In this document: piece by piece, positions 41,240-50,835 of the stretch
Position numbering within the stretch: position 1 is the stretch's first letter
How the letters are laid out: each line of letters starts with the position of its first letter
IMG/VR virus record: IMGVR_UViG_3300042691_018704
Location: 1 to 62,485 of that record
Reading direction: 5' to 3' (one strand)
DNA length: 62,485 bases
From: a virus
Program-made: the position numbers and the translations under genes
Notes under the pieces: model-generated
Databases searched by the model: none
What the model was told of the DNA's origin: nothing
Seen by the model: the letters and a program-made list of their open reading frames with translations, nothing else

Positions 41240-42935
41240 TAATTATACCATATTACAACCAAGTTCTAACTTTGCATCGGCACCCGAGACAGATATCTTA
41301 GTTCCGATAAATTTAGAAAGTTCTCAGAGGGAGATTAATGAATCCGACAGGAATACTTATGTTAATTTACAAGAACTTTATAATAATGAACGTCAAACTT
41401 GCACAATATTTAGACCGACTTATAAGTTCTCGTTTATATACGACAACAACTTGGTTGGTTATGCTAAGTATAACCCGTTTAGGGATAGTTTGGGTTATGT
41501 TAATCAAACACAATCCTTATTGAATGGTCAATGGAGTGGATATCCTAGTCATTCAGAGTTTGATGTTATAAGATATGATACAGACAATCAACACGTAACA
41601 TATAAACCGGTAAGTGCGACATCATATAATTGGAATTTTTATATTTCCTATGTTTTTTCATCTTTAACTAATTATAATTTAACACATTATTTTGGTGATG
41701 ATGACTTGGTTACTTGGAATATTTCGGATGGATTACCATTCAAAATAACAACAAATATTTACAATGGATTACAATATATTTCGTTTAATTGTCCAATGCC
41801 ACACGGATTAAGTGTTGGGGAGTCGGTTAAATTATCTCTTACTTATGATGACGTTAGCACTTTTCAAGTGGATCTATTGGGTAATGAACAATATGGTAGT
41901 GATAAATATGTTTTCAACATTATTGATGTTGGTTATACAGGATTTACATTCTCAAATGGTGCTAAAGGAACTTTCAAACGTGTTATAAATTCTGAAAACC
42001 CACAAGATTCCACATCTAATTATTACATTAGATTACACAAAATATTAAAAACACCTTCTCAAATGCAAATAACAAAGGCAGGATTTGAGGAGAACCCGTT
42101 TAATAAAAAACAGAAATATGAATTTTCCGCATTAACACCAAATGGGGTTGGAAGAATATCTACACGACAATTCACAAACTCTTATGTGGTTACACCGAAA
42201 AGCGATGTTGATACTTTAGGGCTAGTGGATAATCATCAAATACCGATTACAGAATTATACTTATCAACAACGTTTAAAGGTTATATGGGTTGGTTCAATA
42301 AACCAAGATTTGGTAATTTTGGATTAAAGAAAGGATGGGGTTACAGTATTTTTTCGGGTAATACGTCAAGATGGTGGGATGATACCAACAATAGTAATGT
42401 TGAAGATATTTCATTGAATTCATATAGAGTTACTACGGGTGGTACCAATTATGATTTTTATTATCTATCGGAGTTATCTGAAGGTGATATAATTCATGGT
42501 GACATTTGTGAATATAATAACACCGAATTGGTTGAAATAGTTAGATCAAACTATTTTCACAAATTAAATTTTAATCCTGATTTATTTGATGTGAGTTCAA
42601 CCCAAACAACAAATCCTAGTGGTTATTATTATTCGGTACATCAACCATTGAAGATAAGGGAATTATCATCTTACATTGAATCTAGTGACTCTACGGGAAC
42701 TTTTGGGGTTCCTAACTACGCTTATTATTCCAACACTAATGGTAATTTAAGTTTTAGAGAAATATATGATTATGGGTTCATAGATAATGAAAATAATGGT
42801 GTTGATTTTCCGTTCTTAAATCAATCTCATTATCCCACAAATGTAGGAATATTTAGATTAATACCCGAAGGTGGAAACTTTGAAATGGTAGTTTCCGACC
42901 TAATAACCCAACCCTTAAATGATGATTGTGAATAA
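41232..42935 (+). CDS. Virion protein of unknown function in baseplate block, 567 aa
   Basis: It opens MINNYTILQPSSNFASAPET and contains a beta-rich segment with Asn, Tyr and Ser (NYNLTHYFGDDDLVTWNISD) and GFTFSNGAKGTF. Aromatic-rich without signal peptide or membrane segment, as usual for tail or fiber attachment proteins. Coupled by overlap to both neighbours (8 bases with the preceding gene, 17 with the next). No family recognised; the first ~30 residues resemble those of the next protein (LVPINLESSQRE versus ILPISNDFDYYG), so they may share an attachment segment. Confidence 0.6.
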   Translation: MINNYTILQPSSNFASAPETDILVPINLESSQREINESDRNTYVNLQELYNNERQTCTIFRPTYKFSFIYDNNLVGYAKYNPFRDSLGYVNQTQSLLNGQWSGYPSHSEFDVIRYDTDNQHVTYKPVSATSYNWNFYISYVFSSLTNYNLTHYFGDDDLVTWNISDGLPFKITTNIYNGLQYISFNCPMPHGLSVGESVKLSLTYDDVSTFQVDLLGNEQYGSDKYVFNIIDVGYTGFTFSNGAKGTFKRVINSENPQDSTSNYYIRLHKILKTPSQMQITKAGFEENPFNKKQKYEFSALTPNGVGRISTRQFTNSYVVTPKSDVDTLGLVDNHQIPITELYLSTTFKGYMGWFNKPRFGNFGLKKGWGYSIFSGNTSRWWDDTNNSNVEDISLNSYRVTTGGTNYDFYYLSELSEGDIIHGDICEYNNTELVEIVRSNYFHKLNFNPDLFDVSSTQTTNPSGYYYSVHQPLKIRELSSYIESSDSTGTFGVPNYAYYSNTNGNLSFREIYDYGFIDNENNGVDFPFLNQSHYPTNVGIFRLIPEGGNFEMVVSDLITQPLNDDCE

Positions 42936-43737
42936 TTTTACTTTTAATAGAAATGTGGTTCCTACTGATAGGGAAATAATATTACCGATATCTAATGATT
43001 TTGATTATTATGGTATTAATGAGGCTTATCAGGAATTTGAAGATAGTGTATTATCTCAATTATTAAGATCGGATGATGATTTCGAGGTTAATCGTTTTTG
43101 TCATGGTGAAAATCCAAATGGGACAACAAGTATTGATTATGAATTTAATTTCTTTAGTGGAGGAACAAGTGTTACAGCAACCACTTCTTCGGATTCTAAT
43201 TTATGGGTTAATACTTATCAAACTTATTTTACTGCATATAACATTTATAATGTTTCACCAGCGTTTGATAAAAGTTTCTTCAAGTTAGATTTTTATGATA
43301 GTCCATCAACAACTGATCAAAAATTATATTTTTCTGTAATAATACCAACACAACAAGGTGAGACACAATCCGCAATATTATTTAATTCAAAAACATTGGA
43401 TATAAGAAAACCTTATTTTTCTTTAGATTATATTGGTGATAAAGAGGGGTTTTTCCTTTATTGGTTAAAGAAGAGATTATATGTAAATGTTGATACGTTT
43501 TATGTTAGTGCTAAGTTTTATAATGCGGATATTGGACAGTTTATTAGGTTTATGAATACACCACAGAGTAATATTCCGGGACCTGTGAAGTTTAATTTCG
43601 ATAGTACAAACTATTTTTATTATAAATACGTATTAAATTATGATGACCAAACGTATAAGGCGTATGGTTATCCTGTTGAAAATGAGGTGGGTAGTAGTTC
43701 TTCACCGATAAAATGGTATGAATATATTAATCCATAA
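42919..43737 (+). CDS. Virion protein of unknown function in baseplate block, 272 aa
   Basis: It opens MMIVNNFTFNRNVVPTDREI; the first Met overlaps the preceding stop by 17 bases, and a second Met or the GTG at codon 4 is possible. The protein is beta-rich with many Tyr and Asn (FAYNIYNVSP-like stretches such as TAYNIYNVSPAFDKS) and no hydrophobic segment. It shares a TAATG junction with the 43737 gene. Function not recognised. Confidence 0.58.
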   Translation: MMIVNNFTFNRNVVPTDREIILPISNDFDYYGINEAYQEFEDSVLSQLLRSDDDFEVNRFCHGENPNGTTSIDYEFNFFSGGTSVTATTSSDSNLWVNTYQTYFTAYNIYNVSPAFDKSFFKLDFYDSPSTTDQKLYFSVIIPTQQGETQSAILFNSKTLDIRKPYFSLDYIGDKEGFFLYWLKKRLYVNVDTFYVSAKFYNADIGQFIRFMNTPQSNIPGPVKFNFDSTNYFYYKYVLNYDDQTYKAYGYPVENEVGSSSSPIKWYEYINP

Positions 43738-44819
43738 TGGAAAATTATTATAAAATACAGATTGGTCCTCAAGTTTTGGATACATTAGTTCATTACGTGA
43801 ATTATAGTGGAACAAGTGTGGGGTATTATTCATCGGTAACTGCGATGATGTCGGGTGGAACTAGTGGGACTTCATTATTCACGGGAATGACAATTCCTGT
43901 ATTATTAACTCAAACTGCGGTTGATTGTGGTTTTTATTCGGTTTTTGATGGTAACTTATTACAACGTGATACGGTTACTAACTTTTTATTTTCAGCAACG
44001 ACCGGAAACCCATACACCTATTTCTTTTACAATACATCACAATCGGGATTAAGATCGTTTATTGAAAATTCATCATACAGTGTTGATTGGGGTGACGGTA
44101 GCTCACAGACAATATCTACATTTTATCCCGAACCTATATCACACGATTATCCACAAACACCTGCGTTTTATACAATCACATTAACACAAAACAATCAATG
44201 GGGTAGTATTAGCGTGGAAAAACAAATCCAAGTTCCATATACGTTAGCGTATGATCCGGATCCTACGGGTATTGCTTATTTCACGTCTAATGTTGGGTCT
44301 TGGTCTGCAACACCCGTATCTTATGCGTTTGTATTCTCGGGGGATTCTGAAAATAGTGTTGAGGCACAAGCTACGGTATTAACAAATGGTATTCCTAATG
44401 TTGTTTCGGGTTTTTCAAAATCGGAATTACGTTCTTTGAAGTTGTATGGACCACAACCTTATTTAGAAAATGTTCCTGTGATTAAGAATGGTTCGGAATA
44501 TGGGTCAATAACTGAGATAACACCTGGCTATACAGCATACACTATACAAGGAACTAATTATATTGATTATCTTGATGGTACGACAATTTATGTTGCGGTT
44601 TCTTCGGGATTAACATCGGATTGGTTACAAGCAAGACCTATTGTTAAAGACGAACTTTTACTAAAAACATGGGGGGAACCCGTGGTTAGTAGTTCAATAA
44701 TTGTGGATAGGGGTAAGTCCAGCCCATTCCAAACAATATTAAGAATTGCCGAGGTGGATAACGTTGGTGATTTAGAGAAATATGGATATGGTTTTTTTAA
44801 TGTAAAAACCGACCAATAA
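43737..44819 (+). CDS. Virion protein with PKD-like domain, 360 aa
   Basis: Residues ~108-160 form a PKD-like beta sandwich: SYSVDWGDGSSQTIS, a hinge SHDYPQTPAFYTITLTQ and a strand. This fold, common on Bacteroidetes surface proteins, often binds sugars or other proteins. The N-terminal 100 residues (YYKIQIGPQVLDTLVHYVNY) attach to the preceding genes' products by inference. The C-terminus ends KYGYGFFNVKTDQ. Stop followed by a late-type motif for the next gene. Confidence 0.65.
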   Translation: MENYYKIQIGPQVLDTLVHYVNYSGTSVGYYSSVTAMMSGGTSGTSLFTGMTIPVLLTQTAVDCGFYSVFDGNLLQRDTVTNFLFSATTGNPYTYFFYNTSQSGLRSFIENSSYSVDWGDGSSQTISTFYPEPISHDYPQTPAFYTITLTQNNQWGSISVEKQIQVPYTLAYDPDPTGIAYFTSNVGSWSATPVSYAFVFSGDSENSVEAQATVLTNGIPNVVSGFSKSELRSLKLYGPQPYLENVPVIKNGSEYGSITEITPGYTAYTIQGTNYIDYLDGTTIYVAVSSGLTSDWLQARPIVKDELLLKTWGEPVVSSSIIVDRGKSSPFQTILRIAEVDNVGDLEKYGYGFFNVKTDQ

Positions 44820-44820
44820 T

Positions 44821-44829
44821 GTATTTATA
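44821..44829 (+). promoter_or_regulatory. Putative late promoter motif GTATTTATA before the 44849 gene
   Basis: Directly after the preceding stop; 19 bases before the ATG at 44849. Confidence 0.55.
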
Positions 44830-44848
44830 AAATAGTAAAAACAATATA

Positions 44849-45754
44849 ATGGCAACAGGAGTTTATGGAACTTTAAGATCCGCTGATGTGAGCCCCGAGG
44901 ATGTAGAAATTATTATGAATTATACACCGAGTAGGGACACTACAGATAATTTTACAATAACTAAGTTAGATGCGGCTAGTATCTTAAGACCTTATTTTAG
45001 TAATAGCGCTATTGGGGGTAGTAGTAATGAGATATTAGGTGGTTTGTATAATTTAAGATTACCGGCAGATCAATTTAATTCAATCGGGATTTATACTTTA
45101 TATATCCGACCCGCTCAAATTAGAACATCAATCACTGATTGTTCGGTTTTGGCGGCACTTCCTAACGTAAAGGGGATAATCATTGACCTTAATAACGTTC
45201 CTGTTCAATATAGAAGTAAATTTGTATCACAAGGTTTGGTTGGGTTTAGAGTTGAGTATTTGAATAATGATGGAAGTAAAATTCCTAATTTTTTTAGAAT
45301 AGTAACTTCTAACTTTTTTTGTGAGCCGATCGTTCAAAATATTGGAAATAGTTCAATCACAGCAACAAGATATAGATATGTGGATGGTGCAACAAATTTG
45401 ATGTTTTGCACACTTTCACCATCATCACAACCAACAAACAAACCAAACGCGATTCCATTTATCGGACAACCGGGTCAAAGTATTATCTTTTCAAATACAT
45501 TTTTCAATCCTGTGACATTAGACGTTGAAATTGTTGAAGACGATATTAAAACATTGGCGATTGCTCTTTATGGTAATCAAACAAAATCTTTGGAAGATGG
45601 TATTTACACGATTTATGATAGATCGGATAATATCTTCAGACAATACAACCTTTATGAGGTTAAGGATGACTTTAATAATTTATTATATGAAGTTCGTGAA
45701 AATAGAAATAATAACATAGATTTTAGTAAAAACTTTAGTAATATAACAACCTAA
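44849..45754 (+). CDS. Virion protein of unknown function, baseplate/tail, 301 aa
   Basis: It opens MATGVYGTLRSADVSPEDVE and has beta strands with a Pro-rich turn (IYTLYIRPAQIRTSITDCSV, then FIGQPGQSIIFSN). The C-terminus has charged segments (TIYDRSDNIFRQYNLYEVKD). Similar in size and layout to baseplate wedge subunits, though no family is recognised. Its stop overlaps the next start as TAATG, tying it to the gpI-like protein. Confidence 0.6.
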   Translation: MATGVYGTLRSADVSPEDVEIIMNYTPSRDTTDNFTITKLDAASILRPYFSNSAIGGSSNEILGGLYNLRLPADQFNSIGIYTLYIRPAQIRTSITDCSVLAALPNVKGIIIDLNNVPVQYRSKFVSQGLVGFRVEYLNNDGSKIPNFFRIVTSNFFCEPIVQNIGNSSITATRYRYVDGATNLMFCTLSPSSQPTNKPNAIPFIGQPGQSIIFSNTFFNPVTLDVEIVEDDIKTLAIALYGNQTKSLEDGIYTIYDRSDNIFRQYNLYEVKDDFNNLLYEVRENRNNNIDFSKNFSNITT

Positions 45755-48693
45755 TGGCAGTTAATAAAATAATAACACCACCACAAACAGGATCAGGAGC
45801 GGATAACACTTTTGATAATCTGGTTGGTGTGCAATTGGTAGATGGGGGTGGTTTAACTTCGGGTAATTTTACTTTTACAACATCGGTAAAACAAAAAAGT
45901 AGTAGGACGTTTAATATTGGAACGTTTTCAGAACCTATATCACTTGAAACTTTATCTGTTCAAAATACGGAAGAGTCAAGAATGTTGTTGGCGAAAGAAT
46001 TTAGAGTTTATCCAAATTTTGATTTGTCCGAGGTTACTAACTTCACAATATATGGGTCATTAACTAAAAGGTTGGCGGTTTCAATAACTAAGATTTTAGG
46101 TTATTTTCCCGCATCTATGGATATTGATCAAACAAGATATGATTTATCAACAGGAACGACAGCATTTGATATGTCGTATGATTCTCAGGACGTTGAAACG
46201 ACAATGAGTATTGATGCTAGTATTATAAAAAACCCTTTTGATATTGATTTTACAACAAATTCATTAAACAATCTTGCGGCTAAAGAAACACCAACATCAC
46301 CTTTAAGGGATTTTACAAACAATTATAGAAAATATTCATTATATGCTAATGGATATGAATATCCCATAACCTATATTGTTCCTACTACAAGTATTTCTGC
46401 GGGGACCTTACAGATTGTCGTTAGCGGACAAGCATTTACAAGCACAACGACTACGGATTCTTTGAAAATAAGATTGAGCTCCTATTATACCGAAATGACA
46501 TTTTCGGAGGCGTTTGATGAGGTTGAGAGATTCTTGTTAAATAGATTATCAAATCCACCATATACTGCAACATTTAACGTTCCGAGAGAATCCGATGACG
46601 GGGTTCTGTATGTTCAAGGACAAAATGTTACTTGGCCGTTGGACGGATCGTGGAACTTAGATATTAGAACTAGTGTTTTTGACGACTATGTTCTTGCAAT
46701 ATCAGAAATTGCTGAAAGTTTTGATAGTCAAAAAACAAATTTGATTTCAAGATTCTTTGTTACCGAATCATTAAAAGAGTTTGATACTTCAGAACAAAAA
46801 GTTGAGAAGGTTTTACAAATTTATGGTAGAGGTTTTGATGAAGTTAAAAAATTCATTGATGCTTTGGCATATATGAATAACGTTTCATACAATCCAGGTA
46901 ACGACATACCTTCCGCACTATTAAAAAACTTAGCACAAACACTTGGATATAATATAAATGTTTCACCAATTTCGAGTTCTGATTTTCTAAGTAGTGTGTT
47001 TAATACTAATGGAGCTATACAATATAGTGGGTATAGTAGAAACTTAACACCAACCGAATTAAATTTTCAATTCTACAGGAATTTAATATTAAATGCGGCA
47101 TATCTTTTCAAATCAAAAGGAACAAGAAAGGCTATTGAAGGGATTATGAAGTTAGTAGGGGCACCTGATTTTCTAGTTGAATTTAACGAGAATATTTACT
47201 TGGCGGATCAAAAAATCAATATGTCACAATTTGACACACAATATGCTGAAATTGAAACAGGATTTTTTGAACAAGATTTTCCTCAATTTATTGAGGGTAA
47301 TACATATACAATTAAGGGTACAACATATTCTGCATTTACATCTACAACATCACTTAGTTTTGCAACCGAAAGTAGGAATGATTATCCGATAGATAACGAA
47401 GGTTATCCATATTTTAATGCTACGGGATCAACATTTTTCTTCCAAAAAGGAAGTGGGTGGTTTGAATCTACACCATCACATAGAAGTCCTGAAGTTGTTA
47501 ATAATACTTTATCGGTGTTTAGTGGGACAAACCCTAACATTCAAACATCATTATCGCCATTTACATATGGTCAAGATTATTTGAATCAATATAGAACATT
47601 CCCTAATATGCATTTAGGTTTTACGTTGAGAAAAGTAACTGATAATAGGAAAAGTTGGAGTGTTGATGATCTTGGATTAAGGGTTGGTGATCAAGGTGGG
47701 TATAATGCTTATTATAATATATCTAATGATAAATTAGCAATTAATGTTAAGAACGTTGATTTATTTATGAACCCATCACAGGGTATAGTTTATGATGTTT
47801 GGAAAATGTCAAACAAGTTTAATTATCCTATACCATCATCGGGATTGAGCTCACCATATCCGACACCGGGTAATATGGATTGGACTTTTGTAAATCCACA
47901 ACCACAAACAAAAACATTTTTTGAGTTCGCTCAATCTTTTTGGCGTACCATGATTAATACTAGAAATAGACAATGGATCACGGGGGGTAATACCAACGCA
48001 TATCCTACATTATCACAAGTTTTTTGGAATTGGTTACAATCTGAAAATGTTGGAGTATCTAATGATAATTTTACATATCAAAGTTTATCTGATTATGTTG
48101 ATGGTATTGGTTCTTATTGGATACGAATGGTAGAACAATTTATACCGGCATCTACCTTGTGGAATACAGGTACTAAATTTGAAAACTCAATCTTTCACAG
48201 ACAAAAGTTTGTATATAGAAGACAAAGAGGTTGTCAATTGGTTCCTGTAACTAAAGCGGGATGTCGTGCGATTGGAACATTATTTGGGTATGATTGTATT
48301 ACTAAGACATCAACATGTAACACATATCCAACTGAAGCGTTTTCGGCGATATTATATGAAACATTAAACAATTATGTTGCAACATTGGGTAAAACTTTAA
48401 CAGATTGTATTACAACAACGGTTTCTGTTGGTTGGTATGTTAATATCCAAGAAAATGGAACAACAATTGCTAATGATAAATTTTATACAACAACGGGTAT
48501 AAGTGATGCTCCAACTAACACAGATTGGAAAAATGCACTAACAAACACTCTTAATACTTTAATTGATGATGGTTATTATTATACTTTCTCTACTGAAGGT
48601 ACAACTCTAACAATTAGGAGATTAACATGTGAAGATGAAACCATAAACTTAAAAGTTAATGTTGGTATTGACTTCAGTATTTTCTGTAACTAA
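45754..48693 (+). CDS. Large tail protein, gpI-like, 979 aa
   Basis: Contains the tail protein I core near residues ~440-475: YRNLILNAAYLFKSKGTRKA and IEGIMKLVGAPDFLVEFNEN, which links baseplate to fibers in P2-like and T4-like tails. The N-terminal ~400 residues are beta-rich with a KVEKVLQIYGRGFDEVKKF helical segment. The C-terminal ~130 residues, after Cys-rich NTYPTEAFSAILYETLNN, end in a domain (TNTDWKNALTNTLNTLIDDG to VGIDFSIFCN) also found at the end of the next protein. TAATG junctions on both sides. Confidence 0.72.
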   Translation: MAVNKIITPPQTGSGADNTFDNLVGVQLVDGGGLTSGNFTFTTSVKQKSSRTFNIGTFSEPISLETLSVQNTEESRMLLAKEFRVYPNFDLSEVTNFTIYGSLTKRLAVSITKILGYFPASMDIDQTRYDLSTGTTAFDMSYDSQDVETTMSIDASIIKNPFDIDFTTNSLNNLAAKETPTSPLRDFTNNYRKYSLYANGYEYPITYIVPTTSISAGTLQIVVSGQAFTSTTTTDSLKIRLSSYYTEMTFSEAFDEVERFLLNRLSNPPYTATFNVPRESDDGVLYVQGQNVTWPLDGSWNLDIRTSVFDDYVLAISEIAESFDSQKTNLISRFFVTESLKEFDTSEQKVEKVLQIYGRGFDEVKKFIDALAYMNNVSYNPGNDIPSALLKNLAQTLGYNINVSPISSSDFLSSVFNTNGAIQYSGYSRNLTPTELNFQFYRNLILNAAYLFKSKGTRKAIEGIMKLVGAPDFLVEFNENIYLADQKINMSQFDTQYAEIETGFFEQDFPQFIEGNTYTIKGTTYSAFTSTTSLSFATESRNDYPIDNEGYPYFNATGSTFFFQKGSGWFESTPSHRSPEVVNNTLSVFSGTNPNIQTSLSPFTYGQDYLNQYRTFPNMHLGFTLRKVTDNRKSWSVDDLGLRVGDQGGYNAYYNISNDKLAINVKNVDLFMNPSQGIVYDVWKMSNKFNYPIPSSGLSSPYPTPGNMDWTFVNPQPQTKTFFEFAQSFWRTMINTRNRQWITGGNTNAYPTLSQVFWNWLQSENVGVSNDNFTYQSLSDYVDGIGSYWIRMVEQFIPASTLWNTGTKFENSIFHRQKFVYRRQRGCQLVPVTKAGCRAIGTLFGYDCITKTSTCNTYPTEAFSAILYETLNNYVATLGKTLTDCITTTVSVGWYVNIQENGTTIANDKFYTTTGISDAPTNTDWKNALTNTLNTLIDDGYYYTFSTEGTTLTIRRLTCEDETINLKVNVGIDFSIFCN

Positions 48694-50834
48694 TGAGTGC
48701 AAATTTTAATTATTATTTAAGCGTAACGGGTGATTGTAGTAATACTAATTTCGGTGCGGCAAAAATAAATGTGGTTCCCGGTTCGGGGGTTCCACCATTT
48801 ACGTTTAATTGGTATTACGATAGTCAATATACCGTTCCATTTTCACCGTTAAATTCTTCATTAAGAACGGGTTTATCGGCAGGAACATATTATGTTAGAG
48901 CCACGGATGCTCAAAGTCCCACAAATCAATTCTTAGATATTAATGTTAATATATCTTCGGGACTTTGTTTATCGTTTAGTACGGTTAGTGCTTCTACATG
49001 TGGTGAAGCGAATGGTATATTAACGGTTACAGCAACAACAAATATCTCGGATGTTGATTTTGTTTTATATAAAGGGAGTGCGGTTTTTGATTCCAAAACA
49101 ACGGATAATTCAACATACACATTTACTAATTTAGGGACAGGGATTTATTATGTGTCGGGTTGGAGTGCGGGTTGTACTGCAACCACAGAAACGTGTATCA
49201 TAGAAGATAGTCCGAGTATTTCTTACGGATTTGTAATAACGGATAGTTCTCAATGTATTACATCAACAGGAACGATTTCTATAACTGGTGAGACAGGTAC
49301 GGAACCCTTCACTTATCTTTGGGAAGATAATGGATCTACGGGATCCACAAGAACAGGATTATCAGCGGGAACTTATTCTGTAACCGTTACGGATGGTAGT
49401 GGGTGTTCATTAACACAGGACGCTACCGTAGGAACCGTAAGTGTTGTTGGTGGTGTGTTTAGTTCAATAATCCAACCAACTTGCTTACAATCTAATGGTC
49501 AGGCAACATTGACAATATCGGGAGGATCTGCACCATATCAATTTTCGGCTAGTAATGGAACAATATCATCCACTACTGCGACAAGTTTATCATTTTCGGC
49601 TTTGAGTCCCGGAACCTTTAGTGTTAATATCACAGATGCGGGATTATGTGTTGCCACATTATCAACCACATTGGTTTCACCTGGGTCAATTAGTTCTGTA
49701 AGTATTGTTCCAACTAACTCTAACTGTGGTGCTAGTGATGGGTCAATAAAGGTTAGTGTGGATGGAGGAAGTCCTGCTTACACATATACATTAAAATTAA
49801 GTGGGATCACTATTTTATCACAAGTTACTAATTCCACACAATATACTTTTGAAGATTTAACATCGGGAACATATACAATAATTTTTAACGATAATAGTTC
49901 TTGTGGTTATACGGGAACAACAACAATTAGTAATAATGTTTCATTCGGTATAAATGTTAGTGCAACGGGTGATACGTGTAATAGTGGTGTTGGACAAGTT
50001 TATGTTGAAAAAACATCGGGAGGTTTGGCACCATTTAATTATGTTTTAAGTAACGGACAAAGTTTATTGGGAACCTCATTATCATCAACAACCTTTAGTA
50101 ATTTAGTGTCGGGTAATTATACTATTTCTGTTACTGATAGTACAGGTTGTACTATTTCATCGGGATTTACAATTGGTAGTGATTCGGGATTGAATTTTAC
50201 ATTATATTCTCAAACTTGTGGTGACACCGGAAGTGGTGGAACGGTTACTGCGTTAATTACGCAAGGGTTACCACCATTTACATATACATGGTCATCAAAT
50301 GTTTCGGGAACAACTACGGGTGGATTAGTTGCCACAGGATTAACTGCAGGGACATACACCTTAACAGTTTCGGGTTCTAATGGATGTACCTTAACAAGAT
50401 CTACTGATGTTTCTTGTAGTGTTTTAAGAGCGTCATTCCAAACATATAGTGTGTGTGATTCCGACATGATAGTACAGGTTGGACAAAAAAGAGATATGTT
50501 AAGTATGGTGTATGAAGCGTATAGTGCTTTAACATCGGGAAATACTTATTGTGTATTTAATTCATCGGTATTTACTGCGGAAATAAGTGCAGGTACAACA
50601 TCATCAAGTTCTACGTTTTATACGGGATATACACTTTCACAAGTTCCTTCGGATACTCTATGGTATGATACTGTTTCAAATCTGTTAGATGGTTTTCCTG
50701 ATATTGCTTCGGTTAATGTTGATCAAAATACAGGACAAATAGTTGTTACAAGTTCTTCGGGTGTTGATACTTATTTTAATAAAGATTTAGTTATCAATTT
50801 AATAATTGATTTCGATATAAATTGTTTAACATAA
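48693..50834 (+). CDS. Tail adhesin with SprB-type repeats, 713 aa
   Basis: About seven repeated ~80-residue beta modules of SprB-repeat type: each has a Cys near the start, a GG.PPFTYTW-type strand and an end such as GLSAGTYSVTVTDGSGC. Example: PFTYLWEDNGSTGS then TGLSAGTYSVTVTDGSG. SprB is the gliding adhesin of Flavobacterium. The C-terminal ~130 residues (from SVCDSDMIVQ) end DFDINCLT, matching the end of the preceding gpI-like protein. No signal peptide, as expected for a virion protein. Probably a receptor-binding fiber; the target is unknown. Confidence 0.78.
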   Translation: MSANFNYYLSVTGDCSNTNFGAAKINVVPGSGVPPFTFNWYYDSQYTVPFSPLNSSLRTGLSAGTYYVRATDAQSPTNQFLDINVNISSGLCLSFSTVSASTCGEANGILTVTATTNISDVDFVLYKGSAVFDSKTTDNSTYTFTNLGTGIYYVSGWSAGCTATTETCIIEDSPSISYGFVITDSSQCITSTGTISITGETGTEPFTYLWEDNGSTGSTRTGLSAGTYSVTVTDGSGCSLTQDATVGTVSVVGGVFSSIIQPTCLQSNGQATLTISGGSAPYQFSASNGTISSTTATSLSFSALSPGTFSVNITDAGLCVATLSTTLVSPGSISSVSIVPTNSNCGASDGSIKVSVDGGSPAYTYTLKLSGITILSQVTNSTQYTFEDLTSGTYTIIFNDNSSCGYTGTTTISNNVSFGINVSATGDTCNSGVGQVYVEKTSGGLAPFNYVLSNGQSLLGTSLSSTTFSNLVSGNYTISVTDSTGCTISSGFTIGSDSGLNFTLYSQTCGDTGSGGTVTALITQGLPPFTYTWSSNVSGTTTGGLVATGLTAGTYTLTVSGSNGCTLTRSTDVSCSVLRASFQTYSVCDSDMIVQVGQKRDMLSMVYEAYSALTSGNTYCVFNSSVFTAEISAGTTSSSSTFYTGYTLSQVPSDTLWYDTVSNLLDGFPDIASVNVDQNTGQIVVTSSSGVDTYFNKDLVINLIIDFDINCLT

Positions 50835-50835
50835 C

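Noticed and set aside
48926-49120. Minus-strand frames within the SprB-repeat gene
   Set aside because: Side effect of the repeat module composition.
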